From the NCBI RefSeq assembly GCF_009733595.1, contig NZ_WOFH01000003.1:682001-746000 (forward strand): a stretch of DNA of 64,000 nucleotides, written 5' to 3'. Below the pieces are notes generated by a model. The model had not been told where the DNA came from. It ran no database searches and was given only the letters and a program-made list of their open reading frames with translations. The DNA is from Actinomadura litoris (lineage in GTDB: Bacteria; Actinomycetota; Actinomycetes; Streptosporangiales; Streptosporangiaceae). Positions within the stretch are counted from its first letter, which is position 1. Every line of letters begins with the position of its first letter. The position numbers were made by a program, and so were the translations under genes. Below are positions 37,845-45,820 of the stretch, piece by piece.

Positions 37845-37914
37845 ATTCCCCGGCAGTTCGGTCGGACTTGCGCTGTATATTGCATTTATAGCGCCGAGTC
37901 CCCTATTTGGGCTG

Positions 37915-37944
37915 TTGACGAATGGTTCAACAGTAAGGTAACTT
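37915..37944 (+). promoter_or_regulatory. Candidate housekeeping-type promoter of the 89-aa/DUF6879/STAND unit
   Basis: TTGACG (37915-37920) and TAACTT (37939-37944) are separated by 18 bp in a locally AT-rich region. The predicted start leaves a short leader before the GGGGAGG ribosome binding site of the 89-aa gene. A small inverted repeat (GTTGA / TCAAC) overlaps the -35. Confidence 0.55.
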
Positions 37945-37976
37945 TACAGTTGATCTTATTCTCCGGGGAGGCTCCG

Positions 37977-38246
37977 ATGGTCCGATCATGGGAGGCCGAT
38001 CCTTCCGCCTCGTTCGTCCGGCGGTTAGGGAAATCGGCGAAAGAACTGGACATCACCGGCGGGCGTGACGGATGCCCCGACATCTGGGAGCTCGACAACG
38101 GCGACGTGGCCGTGATCGGCCGCGACCTCACCGATTCGTACCGTTCCAGACTGCCCGGCGACGCCTCGGTCGCCTCGGACGAGCGGATCGTGATCCTTCC
38201 GCGCGGCACCCTGATCGCGGCGAAGCATGATATTCCCGATGAATAG
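37977..38246 (+). CDS. Actinomycete-specific hypothetical protein, 89 aa
   Basis: This 89-aa protein contains CPDIWELDNGDVAVIGRDLT and ends RIVILPRGTLIAAKHDIPDE, a pattern I associate with small uncharacterised actinomycete proteins often found beside DUF6879 or HTH/DUF397 genes. It is soluble with no catalytic motif. A GGGGAGG ribosome binding site supports the ATG at 37977. It overlaps the downstream DUF6879 gene by 8-20 nt depending on which start is used. Confidence 0.7.
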   Translation: MVRSWEADPSASFVRRLGKSAKELDITGGRDGCPDIWELDNGDVAVIGRDLTDSYRSRLPGDASVASDERIVILPRGTLIAAKHDIPDE

Positions 38247-38868
38247 GATCACGAGCCTCGATGATTCGCTCGGCACCCGGCTGTCACTTGAGGACTACCG
38301 CGCCGATTTCCGTGTCCGGCAATGGACCATCGGCGGCGAGGACTCCTGGAAACTGGAACGGGCCCAGCATTTCGTCGAGCCCGGTTTCCCCAGCTGGGAC
38401 GCCTTCGCCCAAGGCCGGTGGGGCACGGCGCTGCGGCTGATCAGGCAGGAGCGCGAATGGCTCGCCGAGTTCTCCGCGCGGGCCGGGAGCATGGGCATCG
38501 GGCTCTACCGGGTCCGCGTGGTCGAGGAACCGATCACCCCCTACCTCCAGTGGGAGCTGCACCTGCTCAGGGAGCGCGCGCGGTGCGGTGAGCGGATCCG
38601 GGTCGTGGACGCGGGCTCGGTCGCCGCGCTCGAACGCACCGGCCCCCTGCCGGAGCTCCTGACGCTCGGCTCGTCCACCCTCTACCGGATCCGCTACGAC
38701 GAGGAGGGCGCGCTCGACGGCGCGATCCGGTTCCACATCGCCCATCTCGTCGAGAGCGCCACGCGCCTGACACGCGACCTCTTCGACCGCGGCGAGGACC
38801 TCGAACCGTTCTTCCGCAGAAGGGTCGCCGACCTGCCGCCGCCCCGCCGGGGCGCGCTCACCGGGTGA
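38239..38868 (+). CDS. DUF6879 family protein
   Basis: This soluble 209-aa protein resembles the DUF6879 family: ..EDYRADFRVRQWTIGGED.., GIGLYRVRVVEEPITPYLQW, ELHLLRERARCGERIRVVD and a late LTLGSSTLYRIRYDEEG. Its function is unknown; relatives often sit beside HTH regulators and small acidic proteins. Starts at 38227 (MIFPMNR) and 38239 (MNR) are both possible. Both overlap the upstream gene, and the STAND ATPase gene follows by 3 nt. Confidence 0.75.
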   Translation: MNRITSLDDSLGTRLSLEDYRADFRVRQWTIGGEDSWKLERAQHFVEPGFPSWDAFAQGRWGTALRLIRQEREWLAEFSARAGSMGIGLYRVRVVEEPITPYLQWELHLLRERARCGERIRVVDAGSVAALERTGPLPELLTLGSSTLYRIRYDEEGALDGAIRFHIAHLVESATRLTRDLFDRGEDLEPFFRRRVADLPPPRRGALTG

Positions 38869-38871
38869 GCG

Positions 38872-41217
38872 GTGGACGACCCGTCCGCCCGCTCCGAGCT
38901 GTCGGCCGGTGACGTCGGCGGTGTCGTGCAGGCGCGCGACATCGGCGGAGGCGTCCACTTCCACCGGCCGCACAGCGGCGCGCCCCTGCCCCGCCAGCTA
39001 CCGGGCGACGTGAACGGCTTCGTCGACCGGTCCGCCTACCTCGACCAGCTCGACCGGACGCTCGCCGAGCGGCGCCGGAACCCCGTCACCCTGGTCGTCG
39101 GCACCGCCGGGGTGGGCAAGACGTCCCTGATCGTCCATTGGGGGCACACCAGGCGCGAGCACTTCCCCGACGGCCAGCTCTACGCGAACCTCCGCGGGCA
39201 CGACGCGGCCGACCCGGTCACGCCGCTGCGCGTCCTGGAGGGCTTCGTCTCGGCGCTCGGCGTCCCCCGCGAGGCGATCCCCTGGGACGTGGACGAATGC
39301 GCCGCGCTCTACCGGTCCCTCCTCGCCGACCGGCGGACGCTGGTCGTGCTCGACAACGCCGCCACGGCGGCGCAGGTGCGGCCGCTGCTCCCCGGCGCGG
39401 CGGGCTGCCCCGTCCTCGTGACGGGACGCGGCATGCTCGCGGGCCTCGTCTCCAGGGACGGCGCCGACCGGATCACGCTCCGGCTGCTCTCCGAGCCCGA
39501 CGCCGTCACGCTGCTGCGGGAGGCCGGGCTCGCCTCCCGCGACGACCCGCCGGAGAACCTGGCCGAACTCGCCAGGTCGTGCGCCTGCCTCCCGCTGGCC
39601 CTCCGCGTCGCCGCCGAGCGCGCCATCGCCCGTCCCTGGACGCCGCTGCGCGAGATGATCGCCGAACTCAGGGGCACCTCGGGGCTCCTCAGCGACGGCG
39701 ACACCGACGCCATCCAGGCGGTGTTCACCTGGTCCTACCGGAGCCTGCCGCCGGACGCGGCGCGCCTGTTCAGGGCGCTGTCGCTGCACCCCGGCCCGGA
39801 CTTCGGCCTCCCCGCGGCGGCGGCCCTCGCCGGGGCCGGCCCCGGGGCCGTGCGCGACCCCCTCGACGTGCTCACCGGTGCCCACCTGCTCGAACCGGGT
39901 CCGGCGGGCCGCTTCCACTTCCACGAGTTACTGCGGAGCTATGCCATGGACAGATCCAGGCGGCAGGACGAGCAGGGCGAGCGGACCCGGGCGGTACGGC
40001 GGATGCTGACCTGGTACCTCTACACGGCCGACGCGGCACAGACATGGATCAACCCGCAGGAGCGGAGCGTCCCGCTGCCCCGGGCCGAACGGGAGGTCGA
40101 GCCGCTGGCCTTCGACTCCTACGACAGCGCGGTGCGCTGGTACGAGCGCGAACGCGCCAACCTGGTCGCGGCCACCCGCGCCGCCGCCGACAGCGGCCTG
40201 CCCGAGCACGCGTGGAAGCTGTCGGTCGTCCTGCGCAACATCTACATGCGCTTCAACCCGTTCGAGGACTGGGTGACGACCAGCCGGATCGGCCTGGAGG
40301 CGGCCCGCACGGCGGGGGACCGCCGGGGCGAGGCCGACCTGCTGGAGAGCCTCGGCATGGCCTACACCCAGTCCCACGAGCTGGCGAAGGGCGCCGAGTC
40401 GCACGGCGCCGCGCTCTCGATCCGCCGTGAGACCGGCGACAGCGAAGGCGAGGCGCTCTCACTCAACGACCTGGGGCTCGTCCACCTGCGGAGCCGGCGC
40501 CTGGACGAGGCGCGCGCCCTGTTCGAGCGGGGGACGGAGATCTGCCGGGAGCTGAACGACCCGCACTGGGAGGCCGTCCTGGCCGCCAACCTCGGCGAGG
40601 CCCGCGCCGAACTCGGCGAGCTGGACGCGGCCGAGGCCATGGTGGAGCACGCCCTCGCCCTGTTCCGCGACCGCGCCGAACAGGGCGGCGAGGGCAACGC
40701 CCTCCGGCTGCTCAGCATGATCCGCCGAGCCCGCTCGGACGCCCCGGGCGCACTGGACGCGGCGAACCGCGCCGTGGCGATCGCCCGGACGTCCCGCAAC
40801 CCCGCGTGGGAGGGCTACTGGCTGCTGGAACTCGCCAGAGCGCAACGCCTGGCCGGGGACGCGCCGGGCTCGCTGTCGAACTGCGAGCGGGCGATGGAGC
40901 TGCAACACGGGCTGGGGGACCGCGTCCGCGAGGCCCTGGCCCGGGACGTCGCGGGCGAGGCGTGCCGCGACCTGTCCCGCCTGGAGACCTCCGAGACCTA
41001 CCACCGCGCGGCCGCCGCGTCCCTGCGCAGGTACGCCGACAGCCGCTGGCCCCTGTCCCTGGCCCTGGACAACCTCGCGACGACCCTGACCTCCCAGCGC
41101 CGCACCCCCGAGGCCCACGCCACCTGGGCGGAAGCCCTCCGCCACCTCGCCTCCTTCACCGACCCGAAGGCACAGGCCCTGCGCACCCGGATGGAGCACT
41201 CCCTCTCCGCTCCGTGA
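38872..41217 (+). CDS. NB-ARC/STAND ATPase with TPR repeats and N-terminal effector-associated tag
   Basis: The 781-aa protein starts with a short Gly/Val repeat motif (GDVGGVVQARDIGGGVHFHR), typical of STAND NTPases that recruit separate effectors. A P-loop GTAGVGKTS at 77-85, Walker B-like RRTLVVLDNA, an SLHPGPDFG winged-helix element and about 400 residues of TPR-like helices follow. It lacks a SARP DNA-binding domain, so it is more likely a sensor or conflict-type switch than a pathway activator. The GTG at 38872 follows DUF6879 by 3 nt; the three genes look like one unit. Confidence 0.85.
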   Translation: MDDPSARSELSAGDVGGVVQARDIGGGVHFHRPHSGAPLPRQLPGDVNGFVDRSAYLDQLDRTLAERRRNPVTLVVGTAGVGKTSLIVHWGHTRREHFPDGQLYANLRGHDAADPVTPLRVLEGFVSALGVPREAIPWDVDECAALYRSLLADRRTLVVLDNAATAAQVRPLLPGAAGCPVLVTGRGMLAGLVSRDGADRITLRLLSEPDAVTLLREAGLASRDDPPENLAELARSCACLPLALRVAAERAIARPWTPLREMIAELRGTSGLLSDGDTDAIQAVFTWSYRSLPPDAARLFRALSLHPGPDFGLPAAAALAGAGPGAVRDPLDVLTGAHLLEPGPAGRFHFHELLRSYAMDRSRRQDEQGERTRAVRRMLTWYLYTADAAQTWINPQERSVPLPRAEREVEPLAFDSYDSAVRWYERERANLVAATRAAADSGLPEHAWKLSVVLRNIYMRFNPFEDWVTTSRIGLEAARTAGDRRGEADLLESLGMAYTQSHELAKGAESHGAALSIRRETGDSEGEALSLNDLGLVHLRSRRLDEARALFERGTEICRELNDPHWEAVLAANLGEARAELGELDAAEAMVEHALALFRDRAEQGGEGNALRLLSMIRRARSDAPGALDAANRAVAIARTSRNPAWEGYWLLELARAQRLAGDAPGSLSNCERAMELQHGLGDRVREALARDVAGEACRDLSRLETSETYHRAAAASLRRYADSRWPLSLALDNLATTLTSQRRTPEAHATWAEALRHLASFTDPKAQALRTRMEHSLSAP

Positions 41218-41262
41218 CCCCGCGGCGAGCCCGGCCGACGACCGGGAACGGCCAGGGGCGGC

Positions 41263-41658
41263 TCAGTCCCGCTCGGGGGGCCGGTCGAGGCGCTCCTGGA
41301 GCCGCGCGTTGATGCGCTGGGCCTCGGCGAGCTGGTCCTGAAGGATGATGATGCGGCAGGCCGCGTCCAGCGCGGTGCCCTCGTCGACGAGGTCGCGGGC
41401 GCGTTGGGCCAGGCGCAGTTGGTAGCGGGAGTAGCGGCGGTGGCCGCCGGACGAGCGCTGCGGGACGAACAGCTTGGCGGCGTCCAGGCCGCGCAGGAAC
41501 CCCGGCGTGACACCGAGGATCTCGGCGGCCCGGCCCATGCTGTAGGCGGGGTAGTCCTCATCGTCGAGCTTGTCGTCCAGGCCGCCGTCCGGCGCCGGAT
41601 CGGCCTCGGTGTCCGGGGCCGGGTGGGAGCCGGATCGAAGCGGCTGAGGTGGTCTCAT
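41263..41658 (-). CDS. MerR family transcriptional regulator
   Basis: The 131-aa protein has an acidic N-terminal tail, then a MerR HTH (YSMGRAAEILGVTPGFLRGL, GGHRRYSRYQLRLAQRARDL) and a coiled-coil C-terminus (IILQDQLAEAQRINARLQER). There is no ligand-binding domain, as in the BldC/HspR-like short MerR proteins. It converges with the STAND gene and has a very long untranslated upstream region containing a strong hairpin. Confidence 0.88.
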   Translation of the reverse strand: MRPPQPLRSGSHPAPDTEADPAPDGGLDDKLDDEDYPAYSMGRAAEILGVTPGFLRGLDAAKLFVPQRSSGGHRRYSRYQLRLAQRARDLVDEGTALDAACRIIILQDQLAEAQRINARLQERLDRPPERD

Positions 41659-42550
41659 AGATCCTTCCGTGCTGTCGCCGGGCGGACATGCCCGGATCCG
41701 CCGGGGAACGCCGACGGGCCCCGGCGCCGCGAGGCGGCACCGGGGCCATGAGGTACAACACCATCTACCCGGCCCTGTGGCCGGTTCCTATCCGCACCAG
41801 CCGCCCGAGGCGGGGGTGCGGGGATCGCGAATGCGTGACCGTAGACCACCGTCCAATCTGTGGGGCTGCGGTACCCGCGCGGCGTGACTGGAGCCTGCGA
41901 CGGGCGATCCCGATGGCGTCGAATCCCTCCCTTCGAATGTTCCCTACCTGCACTAACCGTGTTTCCTGCGATGTTGCGACTTGCCTTCACGCTGTCGGCG
42001 GCCCGTTGGCCGCCGGGCGCGCGGCCCGCTGTCGGAGTCCCTTCCACTGCGTCGACCCCGGCACGCCGGGCGCGCGCCATCCATCTCTCCGGGCAGTTCG
42101 TCCTCTGCCGCGTCTCATGGACTTGTTCCTCTTCGATGACAGGAACACTACCCCACCCCGCCCCAAAAATCTACCTCGATCAACATAGGTTTTCGGAGAT
42201 CGGCTGATGCGGTTGTCTGTCGTGGGCGCGCCGGACCCGCGTCCGGCCGGTTTCACTGGCTCAGGAACGACGTCCGGGCATGGAAGCGGTGGTCCCGCCG
42301 CCAGGTAGACGACCTTCTACTGGGTCGCCTGGTCCAGGTTCTCGGCCCTCTGGCGGATCCGTTCGGTTATGGAGGTGGGGCGCTCCCGGGGTCGGATTGT
42401 GACGGGGCGGGTGCGGAGGGTGGCCGTAGGTGGCCATCGGGGGCGCTTTGGGTGGTGAGTGGGGGGCGTTGAGCTTGGGGGATTGGTGGGTTGTCCTGGT
42501 TTCTGGGTGTCCTCGCTCGTGGAGGGCCGGGGCACTAGTTTCGGGTGGCC
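41659..42550. other. Long intergenic region with 5' hairpin, no supported gene
   Basis: About 890 nt without a convincing ORF on either strand. A strong imperfect hairpin lies at about 41717-41747 (GGCCCCGGCGCCGC / GCGGCACCGGGGCC, one mismatch), inside the leader of the MerR gene if its promoter is further right. A locally AT-richer patch at about 42120-42200 could hold that promoter. The right part (42300-42540) is G-rich on the plus strand and of lower coding quality. Confidence 0.5.
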
Positions 42551-43774
42551 ATGAGGACGCGCGCGGATCGCCTGGTCGTTGTCGCCGGTGTTGTCTCGTT
42601 GGCCGTGTTGCTGCCGGCGGTGATACTGGCGCTCGTCCTGGCCGGGGTGGGGTTCGCATCCGGGACGGAGGGGGCGGCGCGGAACGAGGCGGTTCCTTCG
42701 TTCGGGCCGTTGGTCGAGGCGAAGGGGGCCGCGCCTCGGCCCAGGTCGTCGGGGGGTGCGCCTCGGCCCTCTCCGGTGCCGGGGCGGCCTTCTCGGGTGC
42801 TTGGGTCCAAGCCCTTTCAGGTGCGGGTGCCCCGGCCTTCTGATCTCGGCCATGATGTGAAGCAGCAGGGGAAGCAGCCTTCTTTGCCGGGTGGGGGATT
42901 TGTCGGGGCTGATGACGGTGCGGTGATCACCCGGGTGGTGCGGGTGGGGGCGTTTCAGTTTGATTTCTCGGTCGCTTCTCCGGCTTTGGGCGCGGTCGTG
43001 TGGACGCGGGTGATCGTGCCCCGGGGGTGGGAGGCCCGGCGGGCGTGGCCGGTCGTGTACGCCTACCACGGGGGCAACAACGACTACACGTCGTGGACCA
43101 AGGACTCCGACATCGCGCGGGTCGCGGCATCCTCCGGGGCCATGGTCGTCATGCCCGAGGGCGGTTGGAACGGGTTGTACGCCAACTGGTGGAACGGTGG
43201 TCGGGGCGGTGTTCCGAAATGGGAGGACTTCCACATCAAGGAGGTCATCCCGTTGATGGAGCGGAATTTTCGGGCGGGGACGAGCCGGGCCGCGATCGGG
43301 GTCTCCTCCGGCGGGCTGGGCGCGGTCACCTATGCCGAGCGGCATCCGGGGGTGTTCAGGTATGTCGCGTCCTACAGCGGGGCGCTCAACATCACCGCGC
43401 CTGGAATGCCCCTTGTTCTGACCTTGGTGAACGGCACCGATGTCTGGGGCGATCCGTTTCTCGATCGTGAGAACTGGCGGGCGCATGACGCGGCCGTCAT
43501 GGTAGCGCGGTTGAGGGGCGTGGGGGTTTATGTCTCCTCAGGGGACGGGCGTCCCGGGCCTTATGACGCCCCCGACACCCCGCCCTGGGACGGGGGCCGT
43601 ATCGGTGAGCAGATCTCCGGGGGGATGAACGGCGGTTTCGTCCGGGCGGCGGGGGAGGCGGGCGTTCCCGTCACCGCGCACCTGTACGGTCCGGGCATGC
43701 ACAACTGGAAGTACTGGAGGCGCGAGCTGGCCCTGAGCTGGCCCGCCCTCACCGCCGCCGTCGGCGCCCGGTGA
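42551..43774 (+). CDS. Secreted or membrane-anchored esterase (alpha/beta hydrolase, esterase D/antigen 85-like)
   Basis: The 407-aa protein begins with an uncleaved-type signal/anchor helix (LVVVAGVVSLAVLLPAVILA), then a low-complexity Pro/Arg linker. The hydrolase domain has AWPVVYAYHGGNNDYTSW, nucleophile elbow IGVSSGGLGAVTYAERHP, YVASYSGALN and a late His in GPGMHNWKYWRREL. The family includes mycolyltransferases and carbohydrate esterases; the substrate is unknown. Codons ending in T are more frequent here than in the neighbours, hinting at separate ancestry. A GTG 2 codons upstream is an alternative start. Confidence 0.8.
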   Translation: MRTRADRLVVVAGVVSLAVLLPAVILALVLAGVGFASGTEGAARNEAVPSFGPLVEAKGAAPRPRSSGGAPRPSPVPGRPSRVLGSKPFQVRVPRPSDLGHDVKQQGKQPSLPGGGFVGADDGAVITRVVRVGAFQFDFSVASPALGAVVWTRVIVPRGWEARRAWPVVYAYHGGNNDYTSWTKDSDIARVAASSGAMVVMPEGGWNGLYANWWNGGRGGVPKWEDFHIKEVIPLMERNFRAGTSRAAIGVSSGGLGAVTYAERHPGVFRYVASYSGALNITAPGMPLVLTLVNGTDVWGDPFLDRENWRAHDAAVMVARLRGVGVYVSSGDGRPGPYDAPDTPPWDGGRIGEQISGGMNGGFVRAAGEAGVPVTAHLYGPGMHNWKYWRRELALSWPALTAAVGAR

Positions 43775-44316
43775 AGGGGTTCGCGCGGCGGGAGTTCCAG
43801 CTCGTCCTGCTGCGGCGCATGGCCGACTACCAGCCCGGCATGGTGGAGGAGGCGATGCGGGCGCTCGGCGCGTCCCGTACGGAGATGCGGGAGGTCAACG
43901 CGCGCTGGCAGCGGATCGTGCGGTCGCGGACGTTCCCGCGCGGGCGGCGCGGGTACGAGGCCGTCCTCGGCCCGGGGGAGAGCGGGACGCGGCGGGTCGG
44001 GGACGTGGCGTGCGAGGTCGCCTCGTGGCCGCCGCTGCCGCTGTGGCCGGGCCTGCGCTTCGAGGTCGTGCTGGCGCCGGACGGTTCGGTCATGCAGGAG
44101 TGGCTCGTCCGCGCGGAGGGGGCGCCGCCGGAGTCCGTCGAGGACCTGGTGCCCTGGTCGTGCGTCGTCGGCGACCTGGACGACCGGCTCGGCACGGTCG
44201 TCCACCGGGACGGGGACGCGCCCAGCCGCTGGCAGGCCACGATCTCCACGCCCGACGGTTCCACTTATGTCGCCCATTTCGTGTGGGGGCTCCTCCAGAG
44301 CGTGGTCGCCGTCTGA
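43771..44316 (+). CDS. Hypothetical protein, 181 aa
   Basis: I do not recognise this family. The protein has an N-terminal helical region (FQLVLLRRMADYQPGMVEEA) and a strand-rich C-terminal part (RVGDVACEVASWPPLPLWPG, FVWGLLQSVVAV), with no signal peptide or Cys cluster. The GTG at 43771 overlaps the esterase stop (GTGA), so it is probably translated with it. Its codon usage is back to the high-GC norm. Confidence 0.65.
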   Translation: MKGFARREFQLVLLRRMADYQPGMVEEAMRALGASRTEMREVNARWQRIVRSRTFPRGRRGYEAVLGPGESGTRRVGDVACEVASWPPLPLWPGLRFEVVLAPDGSVMQEWLVRAEGAPPESVEDLVPWSCVVGDLDDRLGTVVHRDGDAPSRWQATISTPDGSTYVAHFVWGLLQSVVAV

Positions 44317-44423
44317 TTTGGCGAACGTTTTGGTGATCTTGGCGAATTCCCACACGGGCACCGCCGCTGGTATTGCGTCCGCCTTCATAGCGTGGTGCCC
44401 ATGTGCGTTGGGAAGGGCCGCCG

Positions 44424-45251
44424 ATGCCGGAGGTGACCGAGTACGCCCACGGCGCTCCGTGCTGGGCGGATCTGGCCACGCCGGACCTCGGCGTGTCCAT
44501 GGGCTTCTACCGCGCACTGTTCGGCTGGGGCTCCTACACGCTGACCATCGCCGCGACGGGCGATTACGAGGTCTTCACCCACGGCGGCCCGGAGGGGCCC
44601 ACGGTCTCGGGGATGCAGCCGCTCGCCGACGACACCGAGCCGCCCTCGTGGACGTGCTACGTCCACACCGATGACCTCGACCGCACGTTCCGCGCGGTGC
44701 TGGATGCGGGCGGTACGGCGCTGGTCGAGCCCGCCACCGTCGCCAACCTCGGACGCATGGCCGTGTGCGTCGACTCGCAGGGCGCCGACTTCGGCATCTA
44801 CCAGTCCTACGACCACCGGGGCGCGGACGTGATGGACGAGACCGACGCGCTGTGCTGGATCGAGCTGTGGTGCCGCGACACCGAGGCCGCCAAGCGCTTC
44901 TACGGCGCGGTCTTCGGCTGGACGGGCGCCGACCGCGGCTTCGACCGCTGGAACGTCGCCGACCGGGTCTACCGCCCCTCGGTCTACACCGACTGGCTGC
45001 TGGGCGACCGTCCGCTCGCGGGCATGCTGCCGATGGACGGGTCGTCCCAGGCGCACTGGATCCCCTATTTCTGGGTCACCGACTGCGACTCGGCCACCGG
45101 TGAGGCGGTCGACCTCGGCGCCGTCACCGAGATCCCGCCCAACGACGCCGTGCACGGGCGGTTCAGCGTCGTGGCCGACCCCACCGGCGCCCGCCTCGGC
45201 CTGTTCACCCCGAGCGAGGCCGTCAGGGAGAGCGTGCGGGCGCGTTCATGA
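44424..45251 (+). CDS. VOC family protein (two glyoxalase-like domains)
   Basis: This 275-aa protein consists of two vicinal-oxygen-chelate modules. The first starts APCWADLATPDLGVSMGFYR and the second LCWIELWCRDTEAAKRFYGA; each continues with FGW and later GADFGIYQ- or GARLGLFTP-type strands. Such tandem VOC proteins may be metal-dependent lyases, dioxygenases or simple ligand-binding proteins; the metal ligands are not obvious. GGAAGGGCCGCCG supports the ATG at 44424. Confidence 0.85.
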   Translation: MPEVTEYAHGAPCWADLATPDLGVSMGFYRALFGWGSYTLTIAATGDYEVFTHGGPEGPTVSGMQPLADDTEPPSWTCYVHTDDLDRTFRAVLDAGGTALVEPATVANLGRMAVCVDSQGADFGIYQSYDHRGADVMDETDALCWIELWCRDTEAAKRFYGAVFGWTGADRGFDRWNVADRVYRPSVYTDWLLGDRPLAGMLPMDGSSQAHWIPYFWVTDCDSATGEAVDLGAVTEIPPNDAVHGRFSVVADPTGARLGLFTPSEAVRESVRARS

Positions 45252-45623
45252 TCCGCCGAGTCCCGGGCGATGCCCGAAAAGTAGGGAATAGTCGGATTAT
45301 GCAAGATTCCCAGGAAAGCCGGTGGCCGTGTGAAGAAATCCGCACTTCTCAGCCGTGTCCGGCTGTGGCCAGCGGCTTCGGCAACCCGAGTCCGACAATC
45401 GCCGTCAAACCGCACACGACCGCCATCGGGGGAAGTGAATGGTCGAGTACTCTGTAACTTTCGCCGTTCCACCGGTAGAATTCCTGGCGCCCGGCGTGGC
45501 AGCGCATGCGCCTGGATTTCGATCACATTGAGTTATTGGCACTGCGCAAGTCTGGCCTGGATTGCCCGTACGCAGGTCGCGTACGGTCGTTGCATACCGT
45601 CAAAGACGACTGGATGGACGAAC
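45252..45623. promoter_or_regulatory. Upstream region of the FxSxx-COOH operon with a palindrome
   Basis: This 372-nt gap is AT-richer than its surroundings and holds no supported gene. An 8-bp perfect inverted repeat, CCGTACGC-AGGTC-GCGTACGG (45566-45586), lies about 40 nt before fxsA and is the best operator candidate. No clear -35/-10 pair could be fixed. Confidence 0.5.
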
Positions 45624-45803
45624 ATGAACAATCTCCTGGAAGTTGACGCGCCGGGGCTCAAAGATCTGCACGACCTCACCCTGGACGAACTCGCCTCCGA
45701 CGGCGAGGCGGCCCGCATCGTCGCCCGCCTGACCCGCACCGACGGGCCGGAGCGCGAGGGATCGGACCCGGTCCGAGTGGCGGCCTTCAACTCCTTTATC
45801 TAG
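45624..45803 (+). CDS. fxsA: FxsA: FxSxx-COOH RiPP precursor peptide
   Basis: This 59-aa peptide has the family's leader pattern (LKDLHDLTLDELAS ... ARIVARLTR) and ends exactly in VAAFNSFI, matching F-x-S-x-x-COOH. In the family the conserved terminal Phe-x-Ser is the substrate of the radical SAM enzyme FxsB, which makes a strained three-residue cyclophane in characterised relatives. The ATG at 45624 is the only sensible in-frame start. fxsB follows 17 nt after the stop. Confidence 0.92.
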   Translation: MNNLLEVDAPGLKDLHDLTLDELASDGEAARIVARLTRTDGPEREGSDPVRVAAFNSFI

Positions 45804-45820
45804 ATTAACAGAGAACGAAC

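Noticed and set aside
41987-42256. Small leftward frames in the long intergenic region
   Set aside because: No ribosome binding site, no motif and Arg-rich composition typical of non-coding high-GC sequence.
42317-43486. Leftward frame ending in a plausible-looking tail (ERIRQRAENLDQATQ)
   Set aside because: Most of it is antisense to the esterase gene and lacks any motif; the tail alone could be a decayed gene end but cannot be supported.
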